From Litorilinea aerophila (GTDB taxonomy: Bacteria > Chloroflexota > Anaerolineae > Caldilineales > Caldilineaceae), in NCBI RefSeq assembly GCF_006569185.2, contig NZ_VIGC02000012.1, forward strand, positions 124,001-188,000: a stretch of DNA of 64,000 nucleotides, read 5' to 3'. Made by a program: the position numbers and the translations under genes. This document shows positions 29,344 to 38,681 of this stretch, piece by piece; within the stretch, counting starts at the first letter, position 1; each line of letters opens with the position of its first letter. The notes under the pieces are model-generated. The model saw only the letters and a program-made list of their open reading frames with translations. It was not told the origin of the DNA and did not search any database.

Positions 29344-30414
29344 ATGAATACACAAAACGACATCTTGATTGAAATTCGCGGTTTGAAAACCTATTTTTTC
29401 CTGGACGAAGGGGTCGTCCAGGCGGTGGATGGTGTGGACCTGGACATCTACCGCAACAAAACCCTCTGCGTGGTGGGGGAAAGTGGCTGCGGCAAAAGTG
29501 TCACGGCCCGCTCCATCCTCCAGATTGTAGACCCGCCCGGGCGCATCGTGGAGGGGGAAATCCGTTACCACCGCCGGGTGGAGCGAAATGGCAGCGTCAG
29601 CACCGAGGTGATCGACCTGGCCGCGCTCCATCCCCGTAGCCGGGCCATCCGGGAGATCCGGGGCAAGGATATCTCCATGATCTTCCAGGAGCCCATGACC
29701 TCCCTCAGCCCCATCCACACCATCGGCGATCAGATCACCGAGGCCATCCTCTTGCACACAGACATGAACAAGAAAGAGGCCCGGGAGCGCACCATCGAGC
29801 TGCTGCGGCGGGTGGGCATCCCCCGGCCGGCAGACCGCTTCGACCACTACCCGTTCCAACTGAGCGGCGGTATGCGCCAGCGGGTGATGATCGCCATGGC
29901 CCTCTCCTGCAACCCCAGCCTGCTCATCGCCGACGAGCCCACCACCGCGGTGGATGTGACCACCCAGGCCCAAATCCTGGAGCTCTTGTTGGAGCTGCAG
30001 GAAGAGTTCGGCATGGCCATCATGCTGATTACCCACGACCTGGGCGTGGTGGCCGAAATGGCCGACGACGTGGCCGTGATGTACCTGGGCCGGGTGGTGG
30101 AGCGGGCCGATGTGGATTCCATCTTCCACGATCCCCAGCACCCATATACCCGGGCTTTGCTACGCTCCATCCCCAGGCTGGGCTTCACCCTCGAAGGCAA
30201 GCGGGAACGGCTGGACTCCATCCGGGGGATGGTGCCCGACCCGTACAACCGGCCCCAGGGGTGCGTGTTCCATCCTCGCTGTGATGAGATGATCCCCGGC
30301 CTGTGCGACCGGCTCGTACCGCCTCGCACCCTGCTGGACGATGGCCGGGAGGTTCGCTGCCTGCTGTACGAGGACGTGGCCCAGACGTACCAGGCAGAAG
30401 CAAAGGTCAGCTAA
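29344..30414 (+). CDS. ABC transporter ATP-binding protein, DppD type
   Basis: A 356-residue cytoplasmic ATPase. Walker A is GESGCGKS, the signature is LSGGMRQR, Walker B is LLIADEP, and the C-terminal oligopeptide-transporter extension contains [10 protein letters not shown]. The start at 29344 places the conserved [11 protein letters not shown] near the N-terminus; longer readings would translate repeat sequence. It energises import together with the next gene. Confidence 0.93.
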   Translation: MNTQNDILIEIRGLKTYFFLDEGVVQAVDGVDLDIYRNKTLCVVGESGCGKSVTARSILQIVDPPGRIVEGEIRYHRRVERNGSVSTEVIDLAALHPRSRAIREIRGKDISMIFQEPMTSLSPIHTIGDQITEAILLHTDMNKKEARERTIELLRRVGIPRPADRFDHYPFQLSGGMRQRVMIAMALSCNPSLLIADEPTTAVDVTTQAQILELLLELQEEFGMAIMLITHDLGVVAEMADDVAVMYLGRVVERADVDSIFHDPQHPYTRALLRSIPRLGFTLEGKRERLDSIRGMVPDPYNRPQGCVFHPRCDEMIPGLCDRLVPPRTLLDDGREVRCLLYEDVAQTYQAEAKVS

Positions 30415-30418
30415 CCAC

Positions 30419-31522
30419 ATGGAGTCACATCAGAACGACATGAACATGGAGACACAGACCAGCAACGGGGCAGCGGCGCCTGCCTTCTCCGACGGCCAGG
30501 CGCTGCTGGAAGTGAAAAACTTGCAGATGCACTTCCCCATCACCGCCGGCTTTTTCCGCCGGGTGGTGGGCCACGTCAGAGCGGTGGATGACGTCAACTT
30601 TGTGGTCCGGGAAGGAGAAACCCTGGGCCTGGTGGGCGAAAGCGGCTGTGGCAAGACCACCACGGGCCGCTGCATCCTGCGGGCGTACAAGCCCACCGGC
30701 GGCCAGATCCTCTACCGGCGTCCCGATGGCCGGGTGGTGGACCTGGCGCCCATGTCCGAAAAGGAGCTGAAGCCCTACCGCCAGCAGATCCGCATGATCT
30801 TCCAGGATCCCTTTTCGTCCCTCAACCCCCGCATGCCGGTGCTGGACATTGTGGGCGACCCGTTGAAAGTCAACAAGATCGCCTCGGGCAAGGAGCTGGA
30901 GGAGCGGGTGGCCATGCTGCTGCGGCGGGTGGGGCTGCGACCCGAATACATGCGCCGCTATCCCCACGCCTTCAGCGGCGGCGAACGTCAGCGCATCGGC
31001 ATCGCCCGGGCCCTGGCCCTGGATCCCCGGCTGGTGGTGGCGGATGAAGCCGTCTCCGCGCTGGATGTCTCCGTTCGCGCCCAGATCCTGAACCTGCTCC
31101 AGGACTTGCAGGCGGAGTACAACCTGACCTACCTCTTCGTCTCCCACGACCTGAGCGTCATCGAATACATCTGCGACCGGGTGGCGGTGATGTACGTGGG
31201 CAAGATTGTGGAGCTGACAGAAACGAAACGGCTCTTCAACACACCCAAGCATCCCTATACAGAAGCGCTCCTCTCGGCCGTGCCCAAGCCAGATCCCCGG
31301 CTGCGCCGGCGCAAGCAGCGCATCGTGTTGGAGGGGGACGTGGCAGACCCGGCCAACCCGCCCAGCGGCTGCTACTTCCACCCCCGCTGCCGCTATGCCA
31401 AAACCCGGTGCAGCCAGGAGACGCCGCCCTTGCGCATGGTCGAACCTGGCCATCTGGTGGCATGTCATTACGCGGAAGAACTGCAGCTCCAGGGGGTTCG
31501 CTCTCTGGCCCAGGTAGCCTGA
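30419..31522 (+). CDS. ABC transporter ATP-binding protein, DppF type
   Basis: A 367-residue partner ATPase. Walker A is GESGCGKTT, the signature is FSGGERQR, Walker B is [12 protein letters not shown], and the C-terminal motif is [10 protein letters not shown]. It starts four bases after the preceding stop. The ribosome binding site is weak, and an alternative ATG at 30440 is possible. The pair DppD/DppF with the two permeases completes the importer. Confidence 0.92.
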   Translation: MESHQNDMNMETQTSNGAAAPAFSDGQALLEVKNLQMHFPITAGFFRRVVGHVRAVDDVNFVVREGETLGLVGESGCGKTTTGRCILRAYKPTGGQILYRRPDGRVVDLAPMSEKELKPYRQQIRMIFQDPFSSLNPRMPVLDIVGDPLKVNKIASGKELEERVAMLLRRVGLRPEYMRRYPHAFSGGERQRIGIARALALDPRLVVADEAVSALDVSVRAQILNLLQDLQAEYNLTYLFVSHDLSVIEYICDRVAVMYVGKIVELTETKRLFNTPKHPYTEALLSAVPKPDPRLRRRKQRIVLEGDVADPANPPSGCYFHPRCRYAKTRCSQETPPLRMVEPGHLVACHYAEELQLQGVRSLAQVA

Positions 31523-31535
31523 AAACGATAGACCC

Positions 31536-31889
31536 ATGCGACAACATTCAACCAACGGATTCTGGTCCCAGGCCCTCCTCTACGCCTCCTGTTACGGGGC
31601 ATGGCTGGTGACGGCAGGGCTGGCCCTGTGGCTCATGTTGCTGCTCCGCATCAACCTGCTGGATCTCAGCATGTGGCTGGATGTGGGGCCATGGGTGATG
31701 GGCGCCGTGGACAAATTTGGCATTGTGCTGTTGGGCCTCTTCTGGCTCATCGCCGCCATGGCCATGGAGGCCTACTTCCGCCTGGGGGTCTCCAAGGGCC
31801 AGCTCTGGCCCCGGGTAGGCCGGGTGTTGGGCGTGGAAGTTCTGCTGATTGCCCTCTCCTACCTCCTGCAGTGGCTCTACGTGGGGTAG
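31536..31889 (+). CDS. Small membrane protein of unknown function
   Basis: A 117-residue protein with three predicted membrane helices (about residues 18-38, 60-80 and 95-114). No family was recognised. It starts 13 bases after the last ABC ATPase gene and ends 27 bases before the propeller gene, so it appears to be part of the operon. It might be an accessory of the transporter, but nothing in the sequence shows this. Confidence 0.65.
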   Translation: MRQHSTNGFWSQALLYASCYGAWLVTAGLALWLMLLLRINLLDLSMWLDVGPWVMGAVDKFGIVLLGLFWLIAAMAMEAYFRLGVSKGQLWPRVGRVLGVEVLLIALSYLLQWLYVG

Positions 31890-31916
31890 CCAATGTAGCT
31901 CCAAGGACAATCCATC

Positions 31917-33089
31917 ATGGCCATTGGACGACGCTTTCCCACCGAGTGGCTCACGTACAGCGACCCGGACACCGGCCGCACCATCCGACAGCTCACCTCG
32001 GCCCAGGCCAACAGCTATCCGCTCTACTACTTCATTCCCAGCATCACCCGGGAAAATGACGCCCTGATCTTCCACAGCGAGCGGACGGCCTGGGTACAAC
32101 TCTACAAGCTGGACCTTCACAGCGGGGAGATCGTCCAGCTCAGCGATGGCCATACCCGGGATTCCGGCTGGGCCATCTGGTGTGAGCATCACCTGCGGGG
32201 CATCTACAACCACCTGAGCGCGCTGAACCAGACCCGGCGGGAGGTCTACTACTTCCAGGATGAGGAGATCCGGGCCACCCACATCGACACCCTGGAGAAT
32301 CGGGTCGTCCACACCATGCCTGGCCGTATCCCCGTGGGCCAGACCGGCTTTTCGCCGGACGGGCGCCTCTTCGCCTTCATCCACGCCGACCGGGAGCTGT
32401 TCAAACAGGCCATCGCCGACCGGGAGGCCATCCAGAACATGCGCCAGCCCTTTGACCACGAGGCGTGGCGGCGTCAGGTGCCCACCACCATCGGCGTGCT
32501 GGACACCGAAACGGGGGCCTACCGGGAGGTGATCGCCCTGGACTTCCACGTTCACCACGTCTTTTTCCTGGACAACCAGCGGCTGTTGGTCAACCATGTG
32601 GAAGGCGAAAACGGCATGTGGACCATCCGGCTGGACGGCAGCGGCCGCCGGGAGCTGCGGCCCGAGGCTGGCCATGGCAAGGTCTGCCACCAGGTGGTGA
32701 CCGAGCGGGGCCTGCTCTACGAGGCCAACGAATGGCGGGATGGCAGGCGGAAGGTCTGGTTTGGCCGTTACGACCTGGAGACGGATACCTACGAGGAATT
32801 CCTGTTGCCCGGCGTGGGCTATGTCCACACAGGCTACGACCCGGCCGGGCGCCTCTACTTCATCGAAAACCAGGGCGATCGCCACGAGCTGTTGACCATC
32901 GAGCACCCCGGCGACCCCTATGAGTTTCGCCTCAAATTGCTGCGCCGGTTGAGCCCCATTCCTCGGGGACAGCGCTTCCACGCCCATCCCTTCCTGGGGC
33001 CCGACCGGCGCTGGCTCTACTACACCGAGGTCATCGACGGCTTCTCCCAGGTCTGCGCCCTGGACGTCCAGGACCTGACCCAATCTTGA
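31917..33089 (+). CDS. Oligogalacturonate-lyase-like beta-propeller protein
   Basis: A 390-residue protein resembling family PL22 oligogalacturonide lyases and related seven-bladed propellers. The opening TYSDPDTGRTIRQLTS, the blade FHSERTAWVQLYKLDLHSGE and later FHVHHVFFLDNQRLL and HAHPFLGPDRRWLYYTE match that pattern, including histidines that could bind metal. It lacks a signal peptide, as expected for an enzyme that finishes breakdown of imported unsaturated uronides. Together with uxaC and the dehydratase elsewhere in the window it hints at pectin or uronate use. A non-enzymatic TolB-like propeller is the alternative. Confidence 0.65.
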   Translation: MAIGRRFPTEWLTYSDPDTGRTIRQLTSAQANSYPLYYFIPSITRENDALIFHSERTAWVQLYKLDLHSGEIVQLSDGHTRDSGWAIWCEHHLRGIYNHLSALNQTRREVYYFQDEEIRATHIDTLENRVVHTMPGRIPVGQTGFSPDGRLFAFIHADRELFKQAIADREAIQNMRQPFDHEAWRRQVPTTIGVLDTETGAYREVIALDFHVHHVFFLDNQRLLVNHVEGENGMWTIRLDGSGRRELRPEAGHGKVCHQVVTERGLLYEANEWRDGRRKVWFGRYDLETDTYEEFLLPGVGYVHTGYDPAGRLYFIENQGDRHELLTIEHPGDPYEFRLKLLRRLSPIPRGQRFHAHPFLGPDRRWLYYTEVIDGFSQVCALDVQDLTQS

Positions 33090-33119
33090 ACCTGTTTGGA
33101 ATCCATAGCCTCCACAGAT

Positions 33120-33713
33120 TCAGAAGTCCCCTTCCCGGGCGTAGGGATAGCTCCACAACGTCACCTGCAACACAATGGACTTGAACCAGGCCTGGTGCAT
33201 TTTGGCCACTTCTTCCGGGCTGTGCCCCTTTTTGGCCAGGAAGGGCTCGATGGTGGCTGTGATGGGCACAATGAACGCGATCAGGTAGCGCAGGGGAATG
33301 ATGGGCGGCGCCTCCACGCCGTCCACCTGGTTTTTCTTGGTGCGGTGATGGCGAAGGGCGATCTCATGCTGATAATTCAACCACGCCTGATCGTAGGGCC
33401 GACGGCAGGTATCCAGGATCCACTGGCCGAAACGGGCCCGCACCCGCTCCAGGTACGAGGCAATGGGCTGTCCATCGGGCCCGGTAAAGTAGTGGAGCAG
33501 GTGGGGATGGGAGCCCACAAAGCCGTACCAGAGGTCTAAAATCTCGTCCACCTGGTCGGCCAGGACTTCCCCCGCCATCTGCAGGTAGCGGACATCCTCC
33601 TCGCTCCACAGGATGGTTTCCTGGAGTTGGGCCAGCGCTTCCAGGGAGATGGGCGATTGGGCTACTTCGGGCTGGCCATAGGTGTAGCCGGGAATGGAGG
33701 TGGAAACGGTCAT
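33120..33713 (-). CDS. Protoglobin
   Basis: A 197-residue single-domain globin of the protoglobin family. It shows PGYTYG at the start, WSEEDVRYLQMAGEVL, YQHEIALRHHRTKKNQVDG with the likely proximal histidine, and LRYLIAFIVPIT. Protoglobins bind haem and O2, CO or NO; roles in gas sensing or detoxification are proposed. No output domain is attached. The start is set by AAAGGAG nine bases before. The gene converges on the propeller gene with a gap of 30 bases. Confidence 0.92.
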   Translation of the reverse strand: MTVSTSIPGYTYGQPEVAQSPISLEALAQLQETILWSEEDVRYLQMAGEVLADQVDEILDLWYGFVGSHPHLLHYFTGPDGQPIASYLERVRARFGQWILDTCRRPYDQAWLNYQHEIALRHHRTKKNQVDGVEAPPIIPLRYLIAFIVPITATIEPFLAKKGHSPEEVAKMHQAWFKSIVLQVTLWSYPYAREGDF

Positions 33714-33771
33714 GGTCAACGCTCCTTTCTTGCCTGGGTTCCTATCTTTGTACTTTCCTTTGAGCCAAGGT

Positions 33772-34535
33772 ACGCAGTCACGCATCCTTGCGTGACGGGT
33801 GCCGCCCCCTTGTCCGGCCAGGAGACCGGACCTACGATGCTCTGGACAAAACCCGGTGTTCACCCGTGGACCGAGTACATGGTGGTACGTAGGTCACGCA
33901 TCCTGGCGTGACGGGTGCCGCCCCTTTGTCCGGCCAGGAGACCGGACCTACGATGCTCTGGGTAACACCCGGTGTTCACCCCTGGACCGAGTACGGGGTG
34001 GTACGTAGGTCACGCATCCTGGCGTGACGGGTGCCGCCCCCTTGTCCGGCCAGGAGACCGGACCTACGATGCTCTGGGCAACACCCGGTGTTCACCCGTG
34101 GACCGAGTACGTGGTGGTACGTAGGTCACGCATCCTGGCATGACGGGTGCCGCCCCCTTGTCCGGCCAGGAGACCGGACCTACGATGCTCTGGGCAACAC
34201 CCGGTGTTCACCCGTGGACCGAGTACGTGGTGGTACGTAGGTCACGCATCCTTGCGTGACAGGGGTGCCGCCCCTTTGTCCGGCCAGGAGACCGGACCTA
34301 CGATGCTCTGGGCAACACCCGGTGTTCACCCGTGGACCGAGTACGTGGTGGTACGCAGTCACGCATCCTGGCGTGACGGGTGCCGACCCCTTGTCCGGCC
34401 AGGAGACCGGACCTACGATGCTCTGGACCAAACCCGGTGTTCACCCGTGGACCGAGTACGTGGTGGTACGTAGGTCACGCATCCTGGCGTGACAGGGCTG
34501 CCGACCCCTTGTCCGGCCAGGAGACCGGACCTACG
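33772..34535. repeat. Tandem array of a 116-bp two-hairpin unit, six full copies and one partial
   Basis: Copies start at 33777, 33893, 34009, 34125, 34241, 34358 and 34474, a period of 116 bases with one of 117. Each unit has hairpin one (GTCACGCATCC..GCGTGAC), a short spacer, hairpin two (GTCCGG..CCGGAC), the border GGACCTACG, and a 50-base linker ending in ACGTAG. The last copy stops after hairpin two. Base changes are few and some are compensatory-looking in loop positions only. Open frames across it are artefacts of its 116-base phase. It separates protoglobin from the LysR gene. Confidence 0.95.
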
Positions 34536-34554
34536 GGGAATCCGTGGATCTGAC

Positions 34555-34584
34555 TTGACAATGGTAAGATAGCCCAGGCATAAT
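34555..34584 (+). promoter_or_regulatory. Predicted promoter of the LysR-type gene
   Basis: A perfect -35 TTGACA (34555-34560) and -10 CATAAT (34579-34584) are 18 bases apart, just after the tandem array ends. The region that follows is AT-rich. Initiation near 34591 gives a leader of about 90 bases. Confidence 0.75.
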
Positions 34585-34681
34585 CATAAGTAAAATACAT
34601 GAATTGGATAACAACCATAAGAATTATTTATCGCACAGGGTAGGCCAGGAGGCAGTGAGGGAGAAAGGGAGTCGAGGGATC

Positions 34682-35599
34682 ATGGAGCTGCGTCAACTGC
34701 GCTATTTCCTGACCGTGGCAGAGGAGGGGCATTTTACCCGGGCGGCCGAGAAACTCTACATCTCTCAACCCGCCCTCTCGCAACAGATCCGTCAGTTGGA
34801 GGAGGAGGTGGGGATGGCCCTCTTCGAGCGGCTTCCCCGCGCCATCCGCCTGACCACGGCCGGCGCGACCCTGGCCGTCCACGCCCGGCGGATTCTCCAG
34901 GCGGTGGAGGAGGCCCAGACCGCCCTGGCGGAGCTGGCCGGCCTCGCTCGGGGCTCCCTGCGCATTGGTGTGGTGCAGACAGTCAACGCCTACTGGATGC
35001 CCCAGCTGGTAGCCCGGTTCACCCGCCAATACCCGGCCATCGAGCTCCACGTGGACGAACTTCCCGCGGACGACATTGAGGCCGGCCTGCTGGATGGCAC
35101 CCTCCATGTGGGCATCGGTTTCGTGCCCCCCACCAGCCGGGATATCCAGACAGAGAGTCTCTTTACCGAGGAATTGGTGCTCATCGTGGCCCAGGAACAC
35201 CCTCTGGCCGCCCAGGCCGAGGTTCCGGTGCAGGAGGTGGCCCAATTTCCGCTGATCCTGCTGCCGCGGAGCTTCTGCACCCGGCGGCTGTGGGAGGCAA
35301 GCGCTGCCCAGGCCGGCGTGTCGCCCAAGGTGCTCATTGAAATGAACACCATCGGCAGCATTCTCGCAGCCGTTCGACAGACCAACGGCGCCACAGTGCT
35401 ACCAGCCCTGGCGCTGGCCGGCGATGGTCAGCCCGGCCTGACGGCCGTCCGGCTGGTGGCGCCTACCCCCCGGCGTACGGTGGGCCTCATGTGGCGCCGC
35501 CGGGGCTGCCGGGATGTGGCAGCCCGGGCCTTCGCAGAGATCGTCCGTCAGGAGAGCCTCCACCTGGACGGAGCGCTCGCGGCCGGGCTGGTGCAGTAG
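34682..35599 (+). CDS. LysR-family transcriptional regulator
   Basis: A 305-residue regulator. The N-terminal winged helix-turn-helix is ELRQLRYFLTVAEEGHFTRA followed by LYISQPALSQQIRQLE; residues about 92-300 form the two-lobed effector domain. It belongs to the CynR/BenM-like group that often controls aromatic or sugar-acid catabolism. It is convergent with the enolase-superfamily gene, not divergent, so the target is not obvious. The ATG follows GGGAGTCGAGGGATC. Confidence 0.93.
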   Translation: MELRQLRYFLTVAEEGHFTRAAEKLYISQPALSQQIRQLEEEVGMALFERLPRAIRLTTAGATLAVHARRILQAVEEAQTALAELAGLARGSLRIGVVQTVNAYWMPQLVARFTRQYPAIELHVDELPADDIEAGLLDGTLHVGIGFVPPTSRDIQTESLFTEELVLIVAQEHPLAAQAEVPVQEVAQFPLILLPRSFCTRRLWEASAAQAGVSPKVLIEMNTIGSILAAVRQTNGATVLPALALAGDGQPGLTAVRLVAPTPRRTVGLMWRRRGCRDVAARAFAEIVRQESLHLDGALAAGLVQ

Positions 35600-35660
35600 C
35601 CCACGGAGCGCCCGGTAGGGTTGCCCCACAGAAAGGCCACACAGGGAGACGAATCGGATG

Positions 35661-35688
35661 CCTGCCCCCCAGGGTGGAAGGGGGCAGG
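35661..35688. terminator. Hairpin between convergent genes
   Basis: CCTGCCCCC and GGGGGCAGG form a nine-base stem around a ten-base loop between the LysR gene and the dehydratase gene. There is no T-tract. It could serve both directions as part of a termination region. Confidence 0.5.
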
Positions 35689-35735
35689 CACAGCCGCTCA
35701 CCAGGCACAGCCACTCACCAGGCACAGCCACTCAC
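35685..35735. repeat. 16-base tandem repeat beginning at the dehydratase stop codon
   Basis: On the minus strand the word TGAGTGGCTGTGCCTGG recurs three times with a 16-base period (one copy has GAGCGG). The first TGA is the stop codon of the enolase-superfamily gene, so the repeat starts exactly where translation ends. Confidence 0.75.
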
Positions 35736-36889
35736 ACGGTGAAGCGGGCCACCGCGTCTTCGTCGATCTCCACCCCCAGGCCGGGCACGTCCTCCACCGG
35801 GAAAGCGCCATCAACCGGTTCGGGAAAGCGGCGGGCGATGCGTGCCTTCTGGGCGTGGGCACGGTGGGCATGTTCCAGGATTTGAAAATTGGGGATAGCG
35901 GCCGAGTAGGCCACGGACGCGGCCACGGCCAGGATGCCACCGCCGCCCACATGGGGAGCAATGGGCAGGTTGAAGCTGTCACACAGGGCGGCGATGCGCT
36001 TTCCCTCGCTCAGGCCGGTACGGGCGATGTCCGGCATGGCCACGTCAAAGGCGCGATGTTCAATCCACTGGCGCCACTCCCAGGTAGTGCGCAGCCACTC
36101 CCCCGTGGCCACCTGCATGTCCAGGGCGCGGGCCACTTCCGCCTGGCCGTGGACATCCTCCGGCTGGGTAGGCGACTCCAGCCAGCGCACACCCAGTTGC
36201 TCCAGCCCGCGCCCCAGTTCAATGGCGCCGGACACGTCTCGCAGCATGTGGATGTCCACCATTAACTCCACCTGGGGCCCCACTACTTCCCGCACAGCCT
36301 GGACAATCTGCAGAATCTCCGGTGTCGAGACGCGCAGGTGCAGCTTGAGGGCCTGGTACCCCTCAGCCACGTGCTCCTGGGCCTGGCGGACCAGGGTTGC
36401 TTCATCGGTGCCGCCGATGCCGGCATAGACCCGGACCCTATCCCGGAACTGGCCGCCCAGCAACTTATGGGCCGGTTTGCCCAGGGCCTTGCCCATCAGA
36501 TCGTACAGGGCCAGGTCGACGCCGGCCAGGGCATCCACATAAAAGCCCGTGACATGGCCTCGCTCACGCATGGCACTATACAGCCGGTACCAGAGATACT
36601 CCACATCGAACGGATCCTGGCCCAGGAGCACGGGGCGACAGAGATCCTCCACAATCGCCCGCACCGCGCGGCCGCCTACTGGGGCCTGGCCTTCGCCCCA
36701 GCCGACCAACCCGTTGTCAGCTTCCACCCGCACCAGGCAAGTCTCGTGGGCGCGGGAGTAGATGGACGTCCAGGCGTCCCGGGCGATAAAATAATCGCCG
36801 TACGTATCCAGATTTTCCGTTGTACCCTCGTTGCCGGTATCGGCCGGCGGAAGTTTGATGGCAAAAGCATCAACCCGGGCAATTTTCAT
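35732..36889 (-). CDS. Mandelate racemase/muconate lactonising-type sugar-acid dehydratase
   Basis: A 385-residue member of the enolase superfamily. The N-terminal cap includes NEGTTENLDTYGDYFIARD; the barrel has LKLHLR (second-strand general-acid/base position), metal ligands in MVDIHM, WLESPTQ and TGEWL, and IAPHVGGG near the end. The pattern fits acid-sugar dehydratases such as galactonate or gluconate dehydratases, but the exact sugar is not readable. The ATG at 36889 has AAGGAG eleven bases before. Its context of uronate genes fits sugar-acid breakdown. Confidence 0.85.
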   Translation of the reverse strand: MKIARVDAFAIKLPPADTGNEGTTENLDTYGDYFIARDAWTSIYSRAHETCLVRVEADNGLVGWGEGQAPVGGRAVRAIVEDLCRPVLLGQDPFDVEYLWYRLYSAMRERGHVTGFYVDALAGVDLALYDLMGKALGKPAHKLLGGQFRDRVRVYAGIGGTDEATLVRQAQEHVAEGYQALKLHLRVSTPEILQIVQAVREVVGPQVELMVDIHMLRDVSGAIELGRGLEQLGVRWLESPTQPEDVHGQAEVARALDMQVATGEWLRTTWEWRQWIEHRAFDVAMPDIARTGLSEGKRIAALCDSFNLPIAPHVGGGGILAVAASVAYSAAIPNFQILEHAHRAHAQKARIARRFPEPVDGAFPVEDVPGLGVEIDEDAVARFTV

Positions 36890-37032
36890 GGCGTTATACA
36901 CTCCTTGGATTCGGTGGACCTGGGGTGGGTAGGATGGGAATCCGGGCAGGTGCAAGAAGCCCAGAACCAACAACCCAAGTGTAACCCAGACGGCTACCAG
37001 GCTCAAATGGCCCGCGCATTTGGCCCGCCAAA

Positions 37033-37061
37033 TTGCCAGGCTCGCGGGAATCGCGTATACT
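37033..37061 (+). promoter_or_regulatory. Predicted promoter of the efflux operon
   Basis: TTGCCA (37033-37038) and TATACT (37056-37061) are separated by 17 bases. The start point would lie near 37068, leaving a leader of about 400 bases before the membrane-fusion gene. The length of that leader makes a second promoter closer to the gene possible. Confidence 0.55.
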
Positions 37062-37292
37062 ATCCATCGGGTATCGGTAACATAGGGTGGCTCTACGGCA
37101 GTAAAGCCCATCGTTTGCCCCCGGCAAGGGTTTCCCCAGACGACACCATCTCACCGTCATCTCACCATGCGCTATCGCCATAACAGACGGGCAGCAGGAC
37201 TATGGGGACCTGGCCAGCGGTGCCGTACACGACAGCGCGCCTGGCCAGCCGGCCTCATGAGGCCACCCGCATAGTTCGACATCCAAAGCGAT

Positions 37293-37314
37293 CCTGAATT
37301 CATGGGAATTCAGG
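37293..37314. promoter_or_regulatory. Palindrome in the efflux-operon leader
   Basis: CCTGAATTC and GAATTCAGG form a perfect nine-base stem with a four-base loop. It may be an operator or a leader hairpin. No T-tract strong enough for an intrinsic terminator follows. Confidence 0.45.
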
Positions 37315-37476
37315 GTTTGTGTGGTAAACTAAAGATGATTGAACACCCTTTTCCCATCGCAGGCATCATCTGGCTGAATCTTCACGTCGAAGCAAACATC
37401 CCACCGGAATGGTCAGGGCAACCTGTGCCCCACGTGCCGTATCTGCGTGTTTCCCAGGAGTAGCTAGAGGAGTGAC

Positions 37477-38673
37477 ATGTTGCCAGCAAACAAAATTGCC
37501 CCCATTTTCCTGACGCTTGTGGCTGCGCTGGTGCTCAGCGGCTGCGCCCTGCTGCCCAGCGGCGGTCTGGCCGACCGGGCAGCCGCCGAAGAGCCCACCC
37601 CCACCCCCATCCCCACCCCGGTGGTGGCCGTCAAGCCCACCTACAAGGTCCAACGGGGTGAAATTGTTCACGAATTGGAATTTAGTGGCCGCATCTCACC
37701 GGTCAACGAAGAGGACCTCTTCTTCCGGGCCAGTGGCCGGGTTCGAGCCGTTTTCAAGAAACGCAATGATTTCGTGACCGCCGGGGAGATCATCGCCGAG
37801 CTGGAGATCGACAGCCTGGAACGGCAGCTGGAAGCCGCTGAACTGGAGCTGGAACGGGCCCAGGTGCGGCTGGACCAGGCCCAACAGGCACTGGCCTACC
37901 AGCAGAAGGTGGCCCAGACCAACCTGGAGATTGCCCAACTGCGCCTGGCCGCGCTCCAGGCGGACGCCCAGCCCGACACCACGGCCATTGCCATCCAGCA
38001 GAAGCAGGTGGAGCTGGCGCAGCTGGAGGTGGAGCGACTGAGCCAGGGGGTGGATCCCCTGCTGGTCAGCGACGTGACCCGGGCCGAGCTCAACGTGCAA
38101 AAGCTGAAGGCCGACATTGCCGAACACCAGGTCATCGCACCCTTTGACGGCCAGCTGCTCTCCGTCTCCCTGACCCCCGGCCAGGCGGTGGACGCCTACA
38201 AGCCCGTGGCCACCCTGGCCGACGTCACCGAGCTGGAGGTGAGCGCGGATCTGATCAGCACCCAGATGCAGGATCTGGTGGAAGGCATGCCGGCTTCCAT
38301 CATCCTGGTCAGCCGCCCCGGCGTGGAACTGACCGGCTCCATCCGCCGCCTGCCCTACCCCTACGGCAGTGGCGGACGCGGTACCACCGTGGAAGATCTG
38401 GACAAGTCCACCCGCATCACCCTGGATCAGTCGGCGGCCGAAGCCGGCTACGAACTGGGCGATCTGGTCCGGGTGCGGGTAGAGCTGGAACGGAAGGCCG
38501 ACGTGCTGTGGCTACCGCCCCAGGCGCTGCGGGTCTTTGACGGCCGCCGCTTTGCCGTCATCCAGGACGGCGACGTCCAGCGCCGGGTGGATGTGACGGT
38601 GGGCATCGAGACGCCGGAGCGGGTTGAGATCGAAGCAGGCCTGGAAGAGGGTCAGGTCGTCATCGGACAATAG
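37477..38673 (+). CDS. Membrane-fusion (HlyD/MacA-like) lipoprotein
   Basis: A 398-residue periplasmic adaptor. The lipobox is LSGCA; a Thr-Pro linker follows; then a lipoyl/barrel half (VQRGEIVHELEFSGRISP), a long coiled coil (about residues 105-215, rich in Leu/Glu/Gln), and the return half (VIAPFDGQLLSVSLTPGQ). It would link the MacB-type permease encoded next to export. In a monoderm-like envelope such adaptors still assist ABC exporters. The gene begins the four-gene operon. Confidence 0.87.
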   Translation: MLPANKIAPIFLTLVAALVLSGCALLPSGGLADRAAAEEPTPTPIPTPVVAVKPTYKVQRGEIVHELEFSGRISPVNEEDLFFRASGRVRAVFKKRNDFVTAGEIIAELEIDSLERQLEAAELELERAQVRLDQAQQALAYQQKVAQTNLEIAQLRLAALQADAQPDTTAIAIQQKQVELAQLEVERLSQGVDPLLVSDVTRAELNVQKLKADIAEHQVIAPFDGQLLSVSLTPGQAVDAYKPVATLADVTELEVSADLISTQMQDLVEGMPASIILVSRPGVELTGSIRRLPYPYGSGGRGTTVEDLDKSTRITLDQSAAEAGYELGDLVRVRVELERKADVLWLPPQALRVFDGRRFAVIQDGDVQRRVDVTVGIETPERVEIEAGLEEGQVVIGQ

Positions 38674-38681
38674 GCTACGCC

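Larger units (their letters stand above)
36890..37476. other. Intergenic region between the dehydratase and the efflux operon
   Basis: This 587-base divergent gap contains a good plus-strand promoter (37033-37061), a perfect palindrome with GAATTC words (37293-37314) and an AT-richer stretch near 37320-37345. No open frame in it has both a ribosome binding site and a recognisable product. Confidence 0.5.

Noticed and set aside
33777-34534. Regular 116-bp array considered as CRISPR or as coding repeats
   Set aside because: The whole unit including the linker is conserved, so there are no unique spacers. Open frames across it change phase from copy to copy, lack ribosome binding sites and have no family match.
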